From: Norana najaformis
Lineage: Eukaryota > Annelida > Clitellata > Crassiclitellata > Hormogastridae
NCBI GenBank assembly: GCA_964023275.1
Contig: OZ029927.1
Coordinates: forward strand, 25,104,831-25,168,830
Direction of reading: 5' to 3'
DNA length: 64,000 nt
Part shown: piece after piece, positions 45,149-58,000 of the stretch
How the letters are laid out: every line of letters begins with the position of its first letter
Position numbering within the stretch: the stretch's first letter is position 1
The notes under the pieces: model-generated
What the model was told of the DNA's origin: nothing
The model's input: only the letters and a program-made list of their open reading frames with translations
Databases searched by the model: none
Translations under genes and position numbers: made by a program

Positions 45149-46559
45149 AATTTTTTAGTCACTGTAATATTGTTTGATGCTGTGTGCTGATTTTCATTTC
45201 GCGAGTGCTGGTCAGCGGGTGGCATCATTGGTTTCCCCGGTTACCGGGTACTCACAGGGAAGGCGACGAGAACGCTGATGCCATCTTCCCTGTGTGCTGA
45301 TGATTCAGTGAGACAGATTCATCGTAGTAATGACATTCTGTAACTATTCTTGAGAGATCTTCTTCACATTGTATGTTTGTAGTTTGGTAACAAAATGAAG
45401 TTTGTTTCATTATTTCAAAGACTGATGGGAAATAACGTCAGTGAACATTTTTTAAAACTGTTAAAATGGTTCAGAACTATTGTTACGTTTAGTCAGAGAA
45501 ATAGGCTGCTCTCAAGCTGCTTATAACTTTGTATGCAGTTGTATCAGCAACTATGTAGATATTATAAAGAAGATATTTAATAAGCAAGCTGCTGCATATT
45601 CTTTTTACTCTTTTATATATTTAAATGCGAAGTGTTATTTGTTATGAAGTTTAATTGAACATTTAAGCAGACGTTGTTTTGTCATCGTTGTTCAGTTGCT
45701 GTTAACTGATTGGTTTAAGTTTCAGTAGAGATTCCTATGACTCTGTCCTTACGGTTGTAGCTCTGATGGGAACGACTGTTGAGCTGTTACTACCAGCAGG
45801 TACTCTGTTTTAAAAAAGTGTAGATTACTTTGTCTATATCATCTTTTGTTGAGCTGATTTTCCTACACTGATGCGGATGTTTTTGCAACAAAAATAATGA
45901 GGACACAATCAAGTGTAGACGACCAAATCATCTACAGAATTTGCTGCAGAGAAGCCTAAACATTGCAGATGGGCCAAACCTCAACAACAGCTGTTGAGCA
46001 GAAGTCCACAGACTGATTCTCTACACAATTTTTAGAAAGTACAATTGGTTTAAAAGGATGTATTATTAATAAGCGAATAACTTATAGGTCCGCTTGTTAT
46101 TACTATTATTTTTTATTATATAGGCCTAGCAGCTTCTGTAGCGGTGGTGTCTAATGCGCAAGGCATCAGCCGATGGCGCGCCTAAACCAAGCCGTAATCG
46201 GGTCAAAACCAAGCCATAATCGGGTTAAAACCAAATCAGGTCAACTTGTCCCGTTCTGTGGTTAAGTAGAATCAAATGGAAAATGTATCTGAGCAAAATA
46301 ACTGCTCAGAACCCCTGAATGGAAACCAGAGGCCAAAAAGAACTGAACTGTCACAGACTTTATAAACTGTAAACTAAAAAACAATTTCATGTGTATTAAA
46401 TGGGAAAACTCTAAATACAGAAATGTTTCGATGCATTCTAAGAGGAACAATGACAAGAATGCTAAACTCAAACTGTTATTCAAGCGATCAACTGGTCAAA
46501 CTCCCGCCAGAATAACGACAACTGTCTGACCCAACCTGCGAGCCAACCAAATCTGCATT
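45149..46559. other. AT-rich intergenic DNA, nothing recognised
   Basis: No conserved frame, RNA gene or clear repeat was seen on either strand. An imperfect inverted pair around 45222-45290 (tggcatcattggtttcccc and later gatgccatcttccctg) is the only local structure noticed. Confidence 0.45.
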
Positions 46560-47525
46560 TCTATCCTGTCAGCGCCAAGTCTTCATGCAGCAATTGAAAC
46601 CACTCCTCTTCCACAAATCCCATCCTTTTCCCCTTTCTCTTCTCGCCGCTCATATTCTAGACATCATGCATCCACCGAAGCTGTCTGACTGTTTGCCTGC
46701 CTGACGCTTTTATCCTCATCTGGAACCGAATCTGACCCAACCTAGTTATTGATTTTGTTTTGGCTGGGCGCCTGTCAATAAGCTTATTCCTGCGATTATT
46801 AAATATCGTTCGGTTTACGATAACGATTATAGTCCTGTACATTCATCGCCTAGCAATCTGAGCAACAGAAGTTTCTTCATGCGGCATACACACAATTTAT
46901 AAAAGTTCAGATAGGCCTACATAGTTATGATTTCTCCTTTTGCCATCAAAAACAATCTATTATTACCAATCAAAGTATATTTTGCAAACGTCATATTATC
47001 TGTAGAACACCCCTTCTTTCTCTTATCTGCCTCTGCTCTCCAGCCCTAAACACCACCCACCGTAGCTGCCACGCTGTCTCTCTGCCTGACTCTTGGATCT
47101 TGACCCGGAACCGAACCCTTTGGCCTATCGATTTTGTTTTGACTGAGCGCCTGTGAATAAGCTGGTCCCCGCGGCTTTCGTTGGGCGCTGTAGAAATCTT
47201 GGGATTACGATTACGATTACGATCCATACAGGCACATTAACGAAATCGGACGTTGTCTTAAGAATAGGCCAGGATTCGTTGGATTTCAGAGGTTTTGAAA
47301 TCAACTCCCCTTCTTCCTCTTATCTCCGCTCCAATCCCAAACACCACCAACCGTAGCTGCCTCGCTGTCTATCTGCCTGACTTTTGGATCTTGACCTGGA
47401 ACCGAACCCTCTTGCCTATCGAGTTTGTTTTGACTCAGCGCCTGTAAATAAGCTGGTTCCCGCGATTTAGCTTTCGTTGGGCGCTTTAGAAATCTCGAGA
47501 TTACGATTACGATTTCGATTAGGTA
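46560..47525 (+). mobile_element. Three adjacent 3' ends of one LINE-like retroposon family
   Basis: Copies end at about 46840, 47222 and 47522. Shared blocks are gctgcctcgctgtctatctg, gaccyggaaccgaa, attttgttttgactgagcgc, ctgtgaataagctggt and gggcgctgtagaaatc, each followed by a ttacgattacgat tail. The first copy begins with sequence reading FMQQLKPLLFHKSHP, typical of the extreme C-terminus of LINE proteins. Related ends are at about 35640-35872 (plus) and 54395-54600 (minus). All are 5' truncated. Confidence 0.65.
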
Positions 47526-47834
47526 CTGGCGCCGAAAGAACAACGCTCCAAATCTTCGCTAGAGTGCGCCACCATGTTTCATCCGCTACTAATTCATTCC
47601 TTATCATATTAACTGCAAATGCTACTGGATTTAATTTCTACAATTAATTTAGCATCCTAATCAAACCTAATAATATTTTATTAGACGAGATGCATTAATT
47701 AATTTCATTAAAAAATAACTGGAAGTGCATCGTTTGGCGCGGAGCAGGCTTTGGTCGGGTATTGATATGTCGTCTCCAATAGCAACCGCTTGACGACAGG
47801 TGTTCGACGACACGGGAAAACATTCAGAAATAAA

Positions 47835-50800
47835 ATGAGCCAGCGAAAGATTTTGCAAGGTAAATTCGTATGATCTTATCTTAATGAGAGAGATGAAGTG
47901 ATGGATGGCTTTTTGGCGAAATTATACACCAGCAGTTTTTATGGAAGCTGTTTTGTAGAAGCCGAAGGAGTTTCCGGTTAATTCTGGTAATTGTTGCCAT
48001 TCAACTTAAGAAACTGAAGACGTATCGGATCATATTTTTGCTGAGAGTCTGTGAAGCTGGCAACGCAGCACGACACGCTTTCCAGTTTTAGTGGATTGCG
48101 CTCAGCGGAGATTTAAGGAAAGTCAGCCAGTGCTTCAGCCGAAAGGTCGTTGAAACCAAGGACCATGTATCGAATCCAGTATTTCCTGTAGTGCCACTAC
48201 GGTAATTCAGTTTTGAGGTCCGAATCACTTAATCGCAGCCCAGGATCAGTCCAGTTACAGCCTAGAAGAGCCAAACACGAGGGCAGATATCAGTCCAACC
48301 GTCCCCCCAAACGAACGATTTTGCCAGGCCATTCAGTGTGTTATGTGTTTGGCACTTGGGCCGACTGGTGATTCTTAGGCATTCATTTCACTGTTGTCCG
48401 GCTGGACAAGGAAAGGTTGTCCAGTGACCGAAATGCTGTTGTTTTGTGTTTGAAATTCAGTGAGTAAGAATGATGCCTGTGAGGACATTTCTTATGGAGG
48501 CATTTAATTTTTCAGAACGGAACTTTCTCTGGTCTTCTGGTTCTTCTTCTTCATATGGTATATCTGGACTACCCTCCGTACTTGATGCAGCAAGTGTGAA
48601 TGTGCCTTGTGCTTAGCTTTTAAGAAGCATTCTGGATATTTGGAGCATACGATTGTGATAGCATTTGCTCGTTGTTTGTGTAGCATTCGAGGAGTACCAG
48701 AAAGCAAGGACGCAGTTTGTGATGACGATCTGCGACCTTGCTGACCGGCCACAGAACGTCGAGATTCTGCAGAATGCAGGGGCAATGGCTCTCCTTCGTC
48801 CACTTCTGCTCGACACGGTTCCCAACATCCAGCAGCAGGCAGCACTTGCTCTCAGTCGATTGGCCGGCCACAACGATGACCTTGCAGAGGCCGTCGTCAA
48901 GGGCGACATTCTGCCTCAACTGGTCTACTCTCTGTCTGAACAAAATGTAGGTCATCGTTTTATGGCCATCGTTGTTTATATCGGTCAACCGACTGATTTC
49001 ATTCTTCTCTGTCTTTGAACATCTTAAAGACATTTCTAAATACAGGTTGGCATCAACAACCGACTTAAGAAACATACTTTGGTCAGTTATATTTTTTTGT
49101 TTGCAATATCATCGTTAAAGCACTGAGTCCTGGGAAGTCATGTACCATGTTCTCTGGCAATTGTTCCATCTTTTGAAGTACTGCATATACCAGTGATCAT
49201 TGGTTGAATGGTTTTGGTGCAGGTGCAGTGGTCTGTGACTTTCAAGCAAGTCTTAAGAAAAGAAAGGTAGCTGAGTCTAAGAATATTACTGGTGGGTTGT
49301 ACAGGCAGCATCCCTCCTTCTGCCATCTCACCAGTTGAAATATTGGCACATTGCTAAGCTTTTACACAGATTTACTTCGAATTTTGTCCACTTCACCAAT
49401 TGAATTTGGAATAACTGTAAAGAATGAGAATAACATGAGTTACCTATTTAAAGAATTCCTTTGCTTCAGATATCATGATTTTCCCAGGAAACCTTGGGCG
49501 GATTTTAACTTCTCAAATACCCCTTTTGGTTTCACTCCCTAGTTGATTCATTTTGAAGGTTCTGCGTGGTCCTCTTTTTCACTGAGACGATGGAACTGGA
49601 TTATATATATACAAATAAAACTGTTAGTAGTTTGAAATCCAGAGGATTTCTGCTGAAATAAATAATCAACTGATAGCTGAAGTAGAAATGAATTTTACTT
49701 TAGAGGAAATACAAGAAAGTGGCGGCGCAGGTTCTTTATGCGGTCGCTAAACATTCACCGGAACTTGCTCAGTCGGTTGTTGATTGTGGAGCTTTGGATG
49801 CTCTTGTCATCTGCTTGGAAGAGTTTGACCCGGATGTGAAGGAAGCTGCAAGTCGAGCTCTTGATGCTGTGTCTCGTCATAACGCAGGTTAGCTGTCCGC
49901 CCCTTGTTTCACGTGCAGAAATGCACTTTGCTTCATCTTTTCCTCTTTTGAAGGAAAACAGCCGTTGACGATGGTTTCTTTATGCATGAAAGATTCTGGG
50001 ATGATTTTAACATGCAGCTTTTTGCTGCTTTGGTTTCCAGGGTTTGCGGCATGGACTGAGACATTTACAAAATATATGTCTAAAGTTATTTGGAAAGATA
50101 AATTCTGGAAGGTTCTTTCATAGTTGTTAATTTAACTGTAAAAGTCTCCAGTTATGGTTAAGCCTTCGACTGAATGATTTACAGAGTCATGTTAAGGATT
50201 AGGCTCCACTGACATAAGTGAAAACTCGTTATTTGTAAGGCATTTCTCTAGATATACCGGCAACAGGGAATTTGGCAAAGACAGACTGAGGAACGATGAG
50301 CTGAAGATGGATTGAAGTGATGCTGTGTGTCTGTGATCATGGATGTTGGGACCTGTTGTAGAGTTGGCTCAGGCAGTCGTCGATGCTGGTGCCATTCCGT
50401 TGCTTGTGCTCTGCCTCCAGGAACCAGAAGTGCGACTCAAGGTCGTTGCTGCTCTGGCTCTTAGTCAGATCAGCAAGCATTCGCTCGAGTTGGCTCAGAC
50501 TGTGGTTGACGCTGGTGCAATTGCTCACCTCGCTCAGATGATTCTTAACCCGAACCCCAAACTTAAAGTGAGTACTTTTCCATGGTTTTCACAAACTGGG
50601 ATCTTCACAAACTCTGTTATTTTGTTTATCTTGGAAAATGGCCAAAAAACAATGCAAATTAAACCTCGAGTAAATAATGAATGTTCAGATGAAGTTGTTT
50701 TAGGTTGATATTCGATACTAGCGATTGAGTGACAGAATTCTGACAGCGGGTGATACAGACGGGGGTCCTCCTCCCCACTCGTGCCACCCCACAAGATGGC

Positions 50801-53617
50801 ACTTTACTAAATTTTTTAAATTATTAAAATTCAGAAAGATTTAGTTGCTTTTGAATTGTTGTGTAATGATTGTTTTCTCTTTGTTTTGCTGAATCACAGC
50901 AAAATGTGTTTTCTGCACTGAGCCAAATTGCCAAGCACAACGTGGACTTGGCCGAGATGGTCGTGGAGGCGGAGATTTTTCCAGCTGTGCTGACTTGTCT
51001 CAAGGACAGTGACGGGTGGGTTCGGAAAAACGCTGCCACCCTGATTCGAGAAATCGCAAAGCACACTCCCGAGGTAAGAGACATTTGTCTTCACTGTCAC
51101 CATTTACCAGAACCAGGATTTCCACTTGCAGAAAATAAAACCACACCAAGGGGCAACAAAGGGAGCTACGTAAATGCCCCTGGACATAGCAGTACTATTC
51201 TACCCTTTCAACCAAAATTGCAATTAATTTGTAATCTAATCTTATCTGATCTAATCCAGTGATTTCTATATCACAGTTATCATGATGCACAAGGTCATTC
51301 AAGTGAAGGTCATTCAAGTGAAGACCAATCCAGACTTAAAAGACTTTAATGACGTAGTAATAAGTTTCGATTGTTTGACTGTTGTTTTGATTTGGTGATA
51401 AATAAGTTGTTTGCTGAGGCGTTTGTTGCATCATGTTGTTGTGCCATTGTGTTCGTTGCAGCTCGCTCAGTTGATCGTGAATTCTGGTGGAGTGGCTGCA
51501 GTTGTCGACTACATCAGCGACACAAAAGGTGGAAGTCGTCTGCCTGGAATCATGACGCTTGGTTACATCGGAGCGCATTCGGAAAACCTGGCCATGGCCG
51601 TCATCGTGTCAAAGGTCAGTGCACTTAGACGCCATCCCTGAATGGTCGTCAGTTGCTTGGTGTTGTAACATTGACGATTGTTGAGCTTCTGTTGCATTGC
51701 TTGTTGCATTAGGGTGTTGTAACATTGGCGATTGTTGAGCTTCTGTTGCACTGTTTGTTGCATTAGGGTGTTGTAACATTGGCGATTGTTTTGGCTGAAG
51801 AGACGGACCAGCCGATCTTGGCAGCCACCGCTTGGGCTCTTGGCCACATCGGATGCCACACTCCGGAACACTCCAAGGCCGTTGCTATGGCCAACATCTT
51901 CCCACGACTTCTGCTCTGCTACACTCGGTCAGATGCCACGGAGGACTTACAGTCAAAGGTACTTCAGAGCACTATCAATGTACAAATGCACACATTACAC
52001 CACCATACACCACTCTACACCACCATACACCACCATACACCACTCTACATCACTGTACACCACTCTACACCACCATACACCACCATACACCACTCTACAT
52101 CACTGTACAACACTCTACACCACCATAGACCACTCTACACCACCGGACACCACTCTACACCACCATACACCACCATACACCACTCTACATCACTGTACAC
52201 CACTCTACGCCACCATACACCACCATACACCTCTCTACACCACCGGACTCCACTCTGCTCTACATTGAGCTATAAGGATGATAAAAAATCCAGCCGGTCA
52301 TTCAGTGCAACTGATGTGGTGTTCTAAAAATAGGCTTTCTTTTTTTCTGCTGAGGGCTGATGTCATACTATTAAGCCACTGGTCATCTGAGGGACTGTTG
52401 AAGCTGCTAATAAATTGTCCAGTTTGGGGTTTTCGACACAAGCCAGTGGTTAGTGTGGTAGACTGCCAACTGCCAACCCATGGATCAGAGGTTCAAATAG
52501 CAGCCAATGCAGAAGTATGTTTTCAACTTGTATTCCACTTGTGATGCCTAGTGAGAAGTATGATTGCAGTTTGTTAGAGAGAAGATCGGATGACGAGTGA
52601 GGGGGATGGCCAGCCTTGGCCCTCAGAAGCTGAGGCGGGTGGGTGGCCAGCTAACACTAATTTCCCAGATCAAGTCACTAACACTTCAAACCCACGGCTG
52701 ACTCTCCAAGGGATGAGTTGCTTAAGGGACTCTTCTTCTTCTTCCTCTTCTTCTTTGATCTGTATGTGGTCACTTGGCAGCACGAGATGAGCTGTGAATT
52801 ATTTTCCAGTCGAAGAAGGCGCTGAAGGAGCTTCTCCAGAAGTGCATCCACCTTCCGGCGCTGGAGCCTCTTCTTCACGATGCTCCTCCAAACATCCTCA
52901 AGCACGTCATCGGTCAGTTCAGCAAAGTCCTTCCGCACGACTCCAAGGCGCGACGACTGTTTGTGACGAGCGGAGGACTGAAGAAGGTCCAGGAAATCAG
53001 CGCTGAGCCAGGCAGCCAACTCGCTGAATACATCAACACAATCAACAACTGCTTCCCCGAAGAAATTGTCAAGTTAGTCGATGCTGTCCACATTTCAGAC
53101 TAAGGGTTAGGGTTAGGGTTAGCCTTAACCCTAACTCTAACCCTTATGGGTTAGCCTTAACACTAACCCTGACCCTAGCCCTAACATTTCAGACTAAGTT
53201 CTGTTTGCAAATGTCTTTTTCAAATAGTTGGATTTTCACAGATTGTGTCAAACCGTCAGCTGAGTCAGTTTTAGTCTTCACTGAACGAATGACTCACTTC
53301 GTGTAGCATCAGTGAATCACTAATTCACAAATCATTAACGAATCACTCATTCATGAATCACTCATGAATGAATCACTTATTTATGAATCACTTCATGTGA
53401 TACTGTGTGGTTGAACTACACAGCTGTGGTGTAGTTAGTGGAAGGCTGACATGATGCACGAGCCAAGCGGCCTAGTTTTCTAGAATCTATGGCTAAAACT
53501 TAGTCAAGAGAGCATCGCTGGTAAGTCTTTGTTTTCTCTGCATTTTATTTCAGGTACTATTCACCTGGCTATTCGGAGGTCCTTCTGGAGCGAGTCGAAC
53601 AGTATCAGCCGTCGTAA
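47835..53617 (+). CDS. SPAG6: SPAG6 / PF16, axonemal central-apparatus armadillo protein
   Basis: Armadillo-repeat protein of the central pair of motile cilia and flagella, needed for stable central microtubules. Exons: 47835-47859, 48684-48946, 49704-49887, 50362-50567, 50900-51073, 51462-51614, 51767-51958, 52810-53072, 53554-53617. Phases close at 508 codons, i.e. 507 residues, against 509 in human. The start MSQRKILQ followed by AFEEYQKARTQFV matches the vertebrate N-terminus almost word for word, which fixes the tiny 25-base first exon. Armadillo repeats run through the whole body (QNAGAMALLRPLLLD, DCGALDALVICLEEFDPDV, DAGAIPLLVLCLQEPE, EAEIFPAVLTCLKDSD, NSGGVAAVVDYI, SENLAMAVIVSKGVV). 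The C-terminus KYYSPGYSEVLLERVEQYQ is conserved. Candidate poly(A) signal at 54270-54275. Odd points: duplicated acceptor DNA before exon 7, a telomere-like tract in the last intron, and a minisatellite starting within 30 bp of the stop. Confidence 0.96.
51655..51795 (+). repeat. Three tandem copies of the SPAG6 exon 7 acceptor region
   Basis: A unit of about 53-54 bp (ttctgttgca, tgttgcattag, ggtgttgtaacattggcgat) repeats across the intron 6/exon 7 boundary. Copies of the exon start fall at about 51660, 51714 and 51767. The second and third both carry the cattag acceptor. Only the last copy joins to the rest of the exon. Confidence 0.85.
51990..52262. repeat. CACCATACACCACTCTACA-type minisatellite
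   Basis: Interspersed variants of caccatacaccactctac in SPAG6 intron 7; unit lengths of about 10 bp combine into longer periods. Confidence 0.9.
52440..52512 (+). mobile_element. Weak tRNA-like SINE head
   Basis: agtggttagtgtggtagac followed by a B-box-like agaggttcaaatag resembles the family B head found at 17290 and 36196. Short and diverged, in SPAG6 intron 7. Confidence 0.4.
53098..53190. repeat. Interstitial telomere-like repeats, head to head
   Basis: TTAGGG repeats on the plus strand pass into CCCTAA repeats within 20 bp, with a second shorter switch near 53147. Copies are partly degenerate. It starts about 25 bp inside the last SPAG6 intron. Confidence 0.9.
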
Positions 53618-53645
53618 CACTCAAACTGGTGACATCGATTGCTCT

Positions 53646-53990
53646 ACAGTGCAACTGACCTCTCTGGACACTGACCTCTCTGGATACTGACCTCTCTTGA
53701 CACTGACCTCCCTGGACACTGACCTCTCTGGACACTGACCTCCCTGGACACTGACCTGACACTGACCTCCCTGGACACTGACCTCTCTTGACACTGACCT
53801 CTCTTGATACTGACTTCTCTGGACACTGGCCTCCCTGGCCACTGACCTCTCTGGATACTGACCTGTCTTGACACTGACCTCCCTGGACACTGACCTCTCT
53901 GGGCACTGACCTTCCTGGACACTGACCTCTCTGGACACTGACCTTCCTGGACACTGACCTCTCTCGACACCGACCTCTCCGGACACTAAC
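53646..53990. repeat. 16-bp minisatellite, about 21 copies, in the SPAG6 3' UTR
   Basis: The unit is cactgacctctctgga with C/T and G/A variants. It starts about 28 bp after the stop codon and lies before the AATAAA at 54270, so it is probably transcribed in the mRNA. Minus-strand frames are open only because of the repeat. Confidence 0.92.
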
Positions 53991-54394
53991 CTCCCAGGAC
54001 ATCACCTTGTCAATGAAACCATGTGACTGACTCTTACGGAGTTGAATTGATTAAGCACCAGCTGGTTTCCCTGACGCAGCTGCTACATGATACTAATTGA
54101 TGAACTTTACATTACCATAAATTACTGAGAACATTGTGGACATTGAACTTGGATGGTTTTGTGAATCAGACGCAGTCTTCGCTTTTCATGTGTAGTTAAG
54201 TATAATGAATGGAAAGCGTTGGCCAATTGAATACTTGAAACATTCGGGACCTCAGTGCTTACCTTATGAAATAAAACACGTGAAATTTTAAGATTATTTC
54301 TTAGATGACGAGTATGACATCGATCAGTAACACCTGTTGATAATGTATCATTTGAAATCATCTCCCTGGCCTCTCAGTTGGACCTGGCTGCAGA

Positions 54395-54600
54395 GTAATT
54401 GTAATCGTAAACTTGAGATTTCTAAAGTGTCCAATGAAAGCAATGTGGTGGGAACCAGCTTATTCACAGGCGCTCAGTCAAAACAAAATCATTAGTCAGG
54501 TCCATGTGGTGGGAACCAGCTTATTCACAGGCGCTCAGTCAAAACAAAATCATTAGTCAGGTCAAGATCCAAGAGCACTCAGGCAGATAAGAGTTTGCAG
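54395..54600 (-). mobile_element. LINE-like 3' end with internal 60-bp tandem duplication
   Basis: The reverse complement shows the same attttgttttgactgagcgc, ctgtgaataagctggt and gtaatcg tail blocks as 46560-47525. A segment of about 60 bp beginning tgtggtgggaaccagc is present twice in a row (about 54445-54562). Confidence 0.65.
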
Positions 54601-54837
54601 ATATTGACTGCCGACCGATTCCTTTGTCCAATGGCTGTAGGGAAGTCATCAGATTCGGTTGGATGAAGAATATTTCCCTTTTCACATATTGAATATTTTG
54701 TGGCTGGAACAGAGAAGACGTTGAGTGAATGTTGAACGTTGATTTGCTGTCCGATTAAGTCGATGGAAAAACTAAGGCTATTAATTTGCGAGATATGATT
54801 GTGTATCTATTCATCTATAAAAATCTCTGTTCAGTTG

Positions 54838-55050
54838 AGGAGGGTGTGGGACACGGTGGTGTAGGGGTGTGGTCTGTGCCTCGTAACCGGAGGATCGCGG
54901 GTTCGAGTCTCCCTTAAGCCACTGCGTAGCAACCTTGGACAAATTGCGCACCAACAACTGTCTGTGAGGAAGGCAACGGGAAAGCACTTCTTTCATCTCA
55001 TCCCCGGGTGGCATAAAGCCATTGGACCTGCCTTTGCGCAGAGAAATCAT

Positions 55051-55080
<30 letters not shown>
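54838..55080 (+). mobile_element. tRNA-derived SINE (family D) with (ATC)n tail
   Basis: Head: acggtggtgtaggggtg (A-box region) and B box gcgggttcgagtctccc. A body of about 120 bp includes gcaccaacaactgtctgtga and cataaagccattggacctg. It ends in nine ATC repeats, a typical 3' tail. Only one copy was seen in the window. Confidence 0.75.
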
Positions 55081-55081
<1 letters not shown>

Positions 55082-58000
55082 GTTGAGGAGATGAAGAATA
55101 TGAAGAGCAGTCCTTTAAACTAAACCTCAGTGACAGTACTAGCGACTTCATTTTCTTAGCCTTGGCATATGAGGGAAGGAGTAGCTTAAGTGAAGTGACC
55201 TATGTCGACTTAAGTTGTCCTGTGATTCGAACTCAGATTGCAGACAATATGATCAGATGAAAAGATATAAGCTTACAAAGTTCGAATGGTTTAGGGTCTC
55301 TTACACGATTGCTCCGAACGTGCTCGGAGTATAAATTCGAATTTGCTCAATTCAGGCCTGGAACAAGAGCGGGTAGAGCTAGTAGATTTTGTTCGGACCA
55401 TAGATGTAAAAACTATGGTTCGGACAAGCGTTTACTTCCGCCAGGCGGGATTTTCAGTTCTGGTCTGAACCGAGTACACTCGGAGAAAACGTGAAACAGG
55501 CCCATAAACATGGAGTTTACACAATGTTTTCCACCACGTGCATTAATTGACGCGAACTCGGAGTGGATATGCAAATGTTCACGTGTTTATCTCAGAAATA
55601 TCTCGGCGCCACACAAAGGCTGGACTTACGACAGGTGGAATGGAGGATGAAGAAACAGTCAGGTGTGCGTGCTCCACGTAGACCCGGTGGCGATTTGGAG
55701 AGCGCTCAGAGTTTAGTGCAGCCGAAAGATGCGCATGAGTCGGTTCCGGAAAAGACGGCGACCAAAGTCTGCTTCCGTATCAACTTTAATTGGATTGAAC
55801 TTTATGATTAGAACTATACGCGTTTAAAGTAAGTTCTTTTTGTTATGATCACTTGAAAATCTTTAATCGTACGAAGTGATTTAGCGTATAGGGCCCAGGA
55901 CAGGAGGGAGTAACATCCATGTTTGCACAGAAAAGAGAACTTTCACGGGCGATGCTTAACTTGACCAGAGGGTGTTTTTTTATATATTTATAACGAGTAG
56001 GATGAAGAACATCGTATCGTTAGATGTCGTCCTGTTTACATGTGCAATGAAATATCTAAGCATGGAGACGAAATTTGTAGCAATACTACATATCAAACTG
56101 TTACGGCAAGACTTGTGCTCGTTGCTTGTGATCGGTGGGACGACTGCAGAGTCTACCCCAGTTAGTTAATTTTATTTGTCCTATGTGCCACTTCAAATCA
56201 GCTGGCAGGGTATACCAGGACCGAGTGTTTTTAGCGACGTCGATCTGTTTTCCAGCTGATCGGTTGTATTGGTAAATTTATTTAGCGCCGATATAGAGCG
56301 AGTGTCCAGTGACGTCTAAAACAGGAGCCGGAACATTCCTGCTTCCTACAGTTCTTGCACCAAGTATAGGAGGAAGGGACAGAATTCCATCGGACAAAAC
56401 CTTCCATGGAATTTAATTGGCATTTATTGGATCAGACTGGTCAGATGAGCAGAGAAGGATGTGGAAGAGGGCCATTACTCCGAAGTGAAGAACGTAGTAT
56501 TGGAATCTGGAGGTCAGGCCATGGCAACATTGCAGTAAGGAAGAAAACTTTTGATTTGGTTTTGGAGAAGATGCGCAACCAGTGTTGTTGCTAGCATTTT
56601 CAGTTGTGAGGAGCAGACGGCTGAAGCTTTTAAAGAATTGGATTTTGTTGTTACGAGTTGAACAGCTGGAGATGAGATTCTGCTGCAGTGAATGGTGTTA
56701 CAGTTTTACTAAAGCAGGACGGGAGGTTTAAGTCTGGTCAGGTTTATTCGACCGAAGGGAACAGATGTTTTATTTTAGGGCCTGATAGGTCCCGCTCTTA
56801 TGGTCTTGACCTTAGAATTGGTTCTCAGAGCCTTTGAGAGGTTCTTAGAATTGACCTTAGAATTGGTTCTCAGAGCCTTTGAGAGGTTCTTAGAATTGAC
56901 CTTAGAATTGGTTCTCAGAGCCTTTGAGAGGTTCTTAGAATTGACCTTAGAACTGGTTCTCAGAGCCTTTGAGAGGTACTTAGAATTGACCTTAGAATTG
57001 GTTCTCAGAACCTTTGAAAGGTTCTTAGAATTGACCTTAGAATTGGTTCTCAGAGCCTTTGAAAGGTTCTTAGAATTGGCCCTGGAAACGCTCTCTTCCA
57101 TACGTAAAGGTCTTCCTAATGACCCAGTGATCCTGCGTGTCGTCTGTGTTGCTTCTCCTCTCTTCATTCCTTTGCTAGTCGTATTAACGAGGCCATTGAT
57201 ACAGAACTGCATCATGACCCATTGAAGAAAGCTGCATTCAGCTGCCAGTGAATAGCTTGAAAATTTAACCCACAGCGTTTTAATAAGGAAAATGTTTTAG
57301 TTGTGAAATCTACAGCAATCAGTTATAGATGAAACAAGGCCCGTCTGTTTGGCAGACCGTGTTAGCTCAGCCCAGCTCATGCTGCCTCGTATGTTAGATT
57401 GCATTTGACTAAAACGTCTGCTTTGTGTGTGTGACCGATCACCCAGTCACTGTTTTTAGTAAATATCGAGACTCTTTTAAAACAACACCTTTTAACGACT
57501 TCCTTTCTGTTAGCACTGATGTTCCCGGTATTATTAGTCTTTCATCAATCACAAAGATGTGTCTTGCTTGCATTTCTTAGATATCTTCTGCTTAATTGTC
57601 TGAGCTGAGATGGTGTTTAGAATGAGATTGACGGCTTTTTGTAAGAAACCTGTAGCAGACATCAAATTAGAGGTAAGGTTTGAGAGGACACGACGTAGGC
57701 CTTCAGGAGTCGGACCTCTATCTGCATAGGACTAAGAGACCCGTGTACCAATCCATTTACTTTGGACGAATGGAGTTCCAAATTCACTGGCAATGGTGTG
57801 GTTCATACGCAGCTCATAACTGCCCTGAATCCTTGTGAGTTGAGGCCTTGGGATGTTATAATATTATCTTTCTGGCGCTGAAATGAGACGTTTTGGGAAA
57901 AGCCAGCTTTAATAATATGATTATGCCGCAACTTGATGCCTGTGATCGGTTCACAGCTGGTTTAAATGATAGCATTCAGGTTCTGATAGTTTCAAATGCT

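Noticed and set aside
53550..54005. Minus-strand ORFs with REVSVQRGQC-type repeats
   Set aside because: Frames of the 16-bp minisatellite antisense to the SPAG6 3' UTR.
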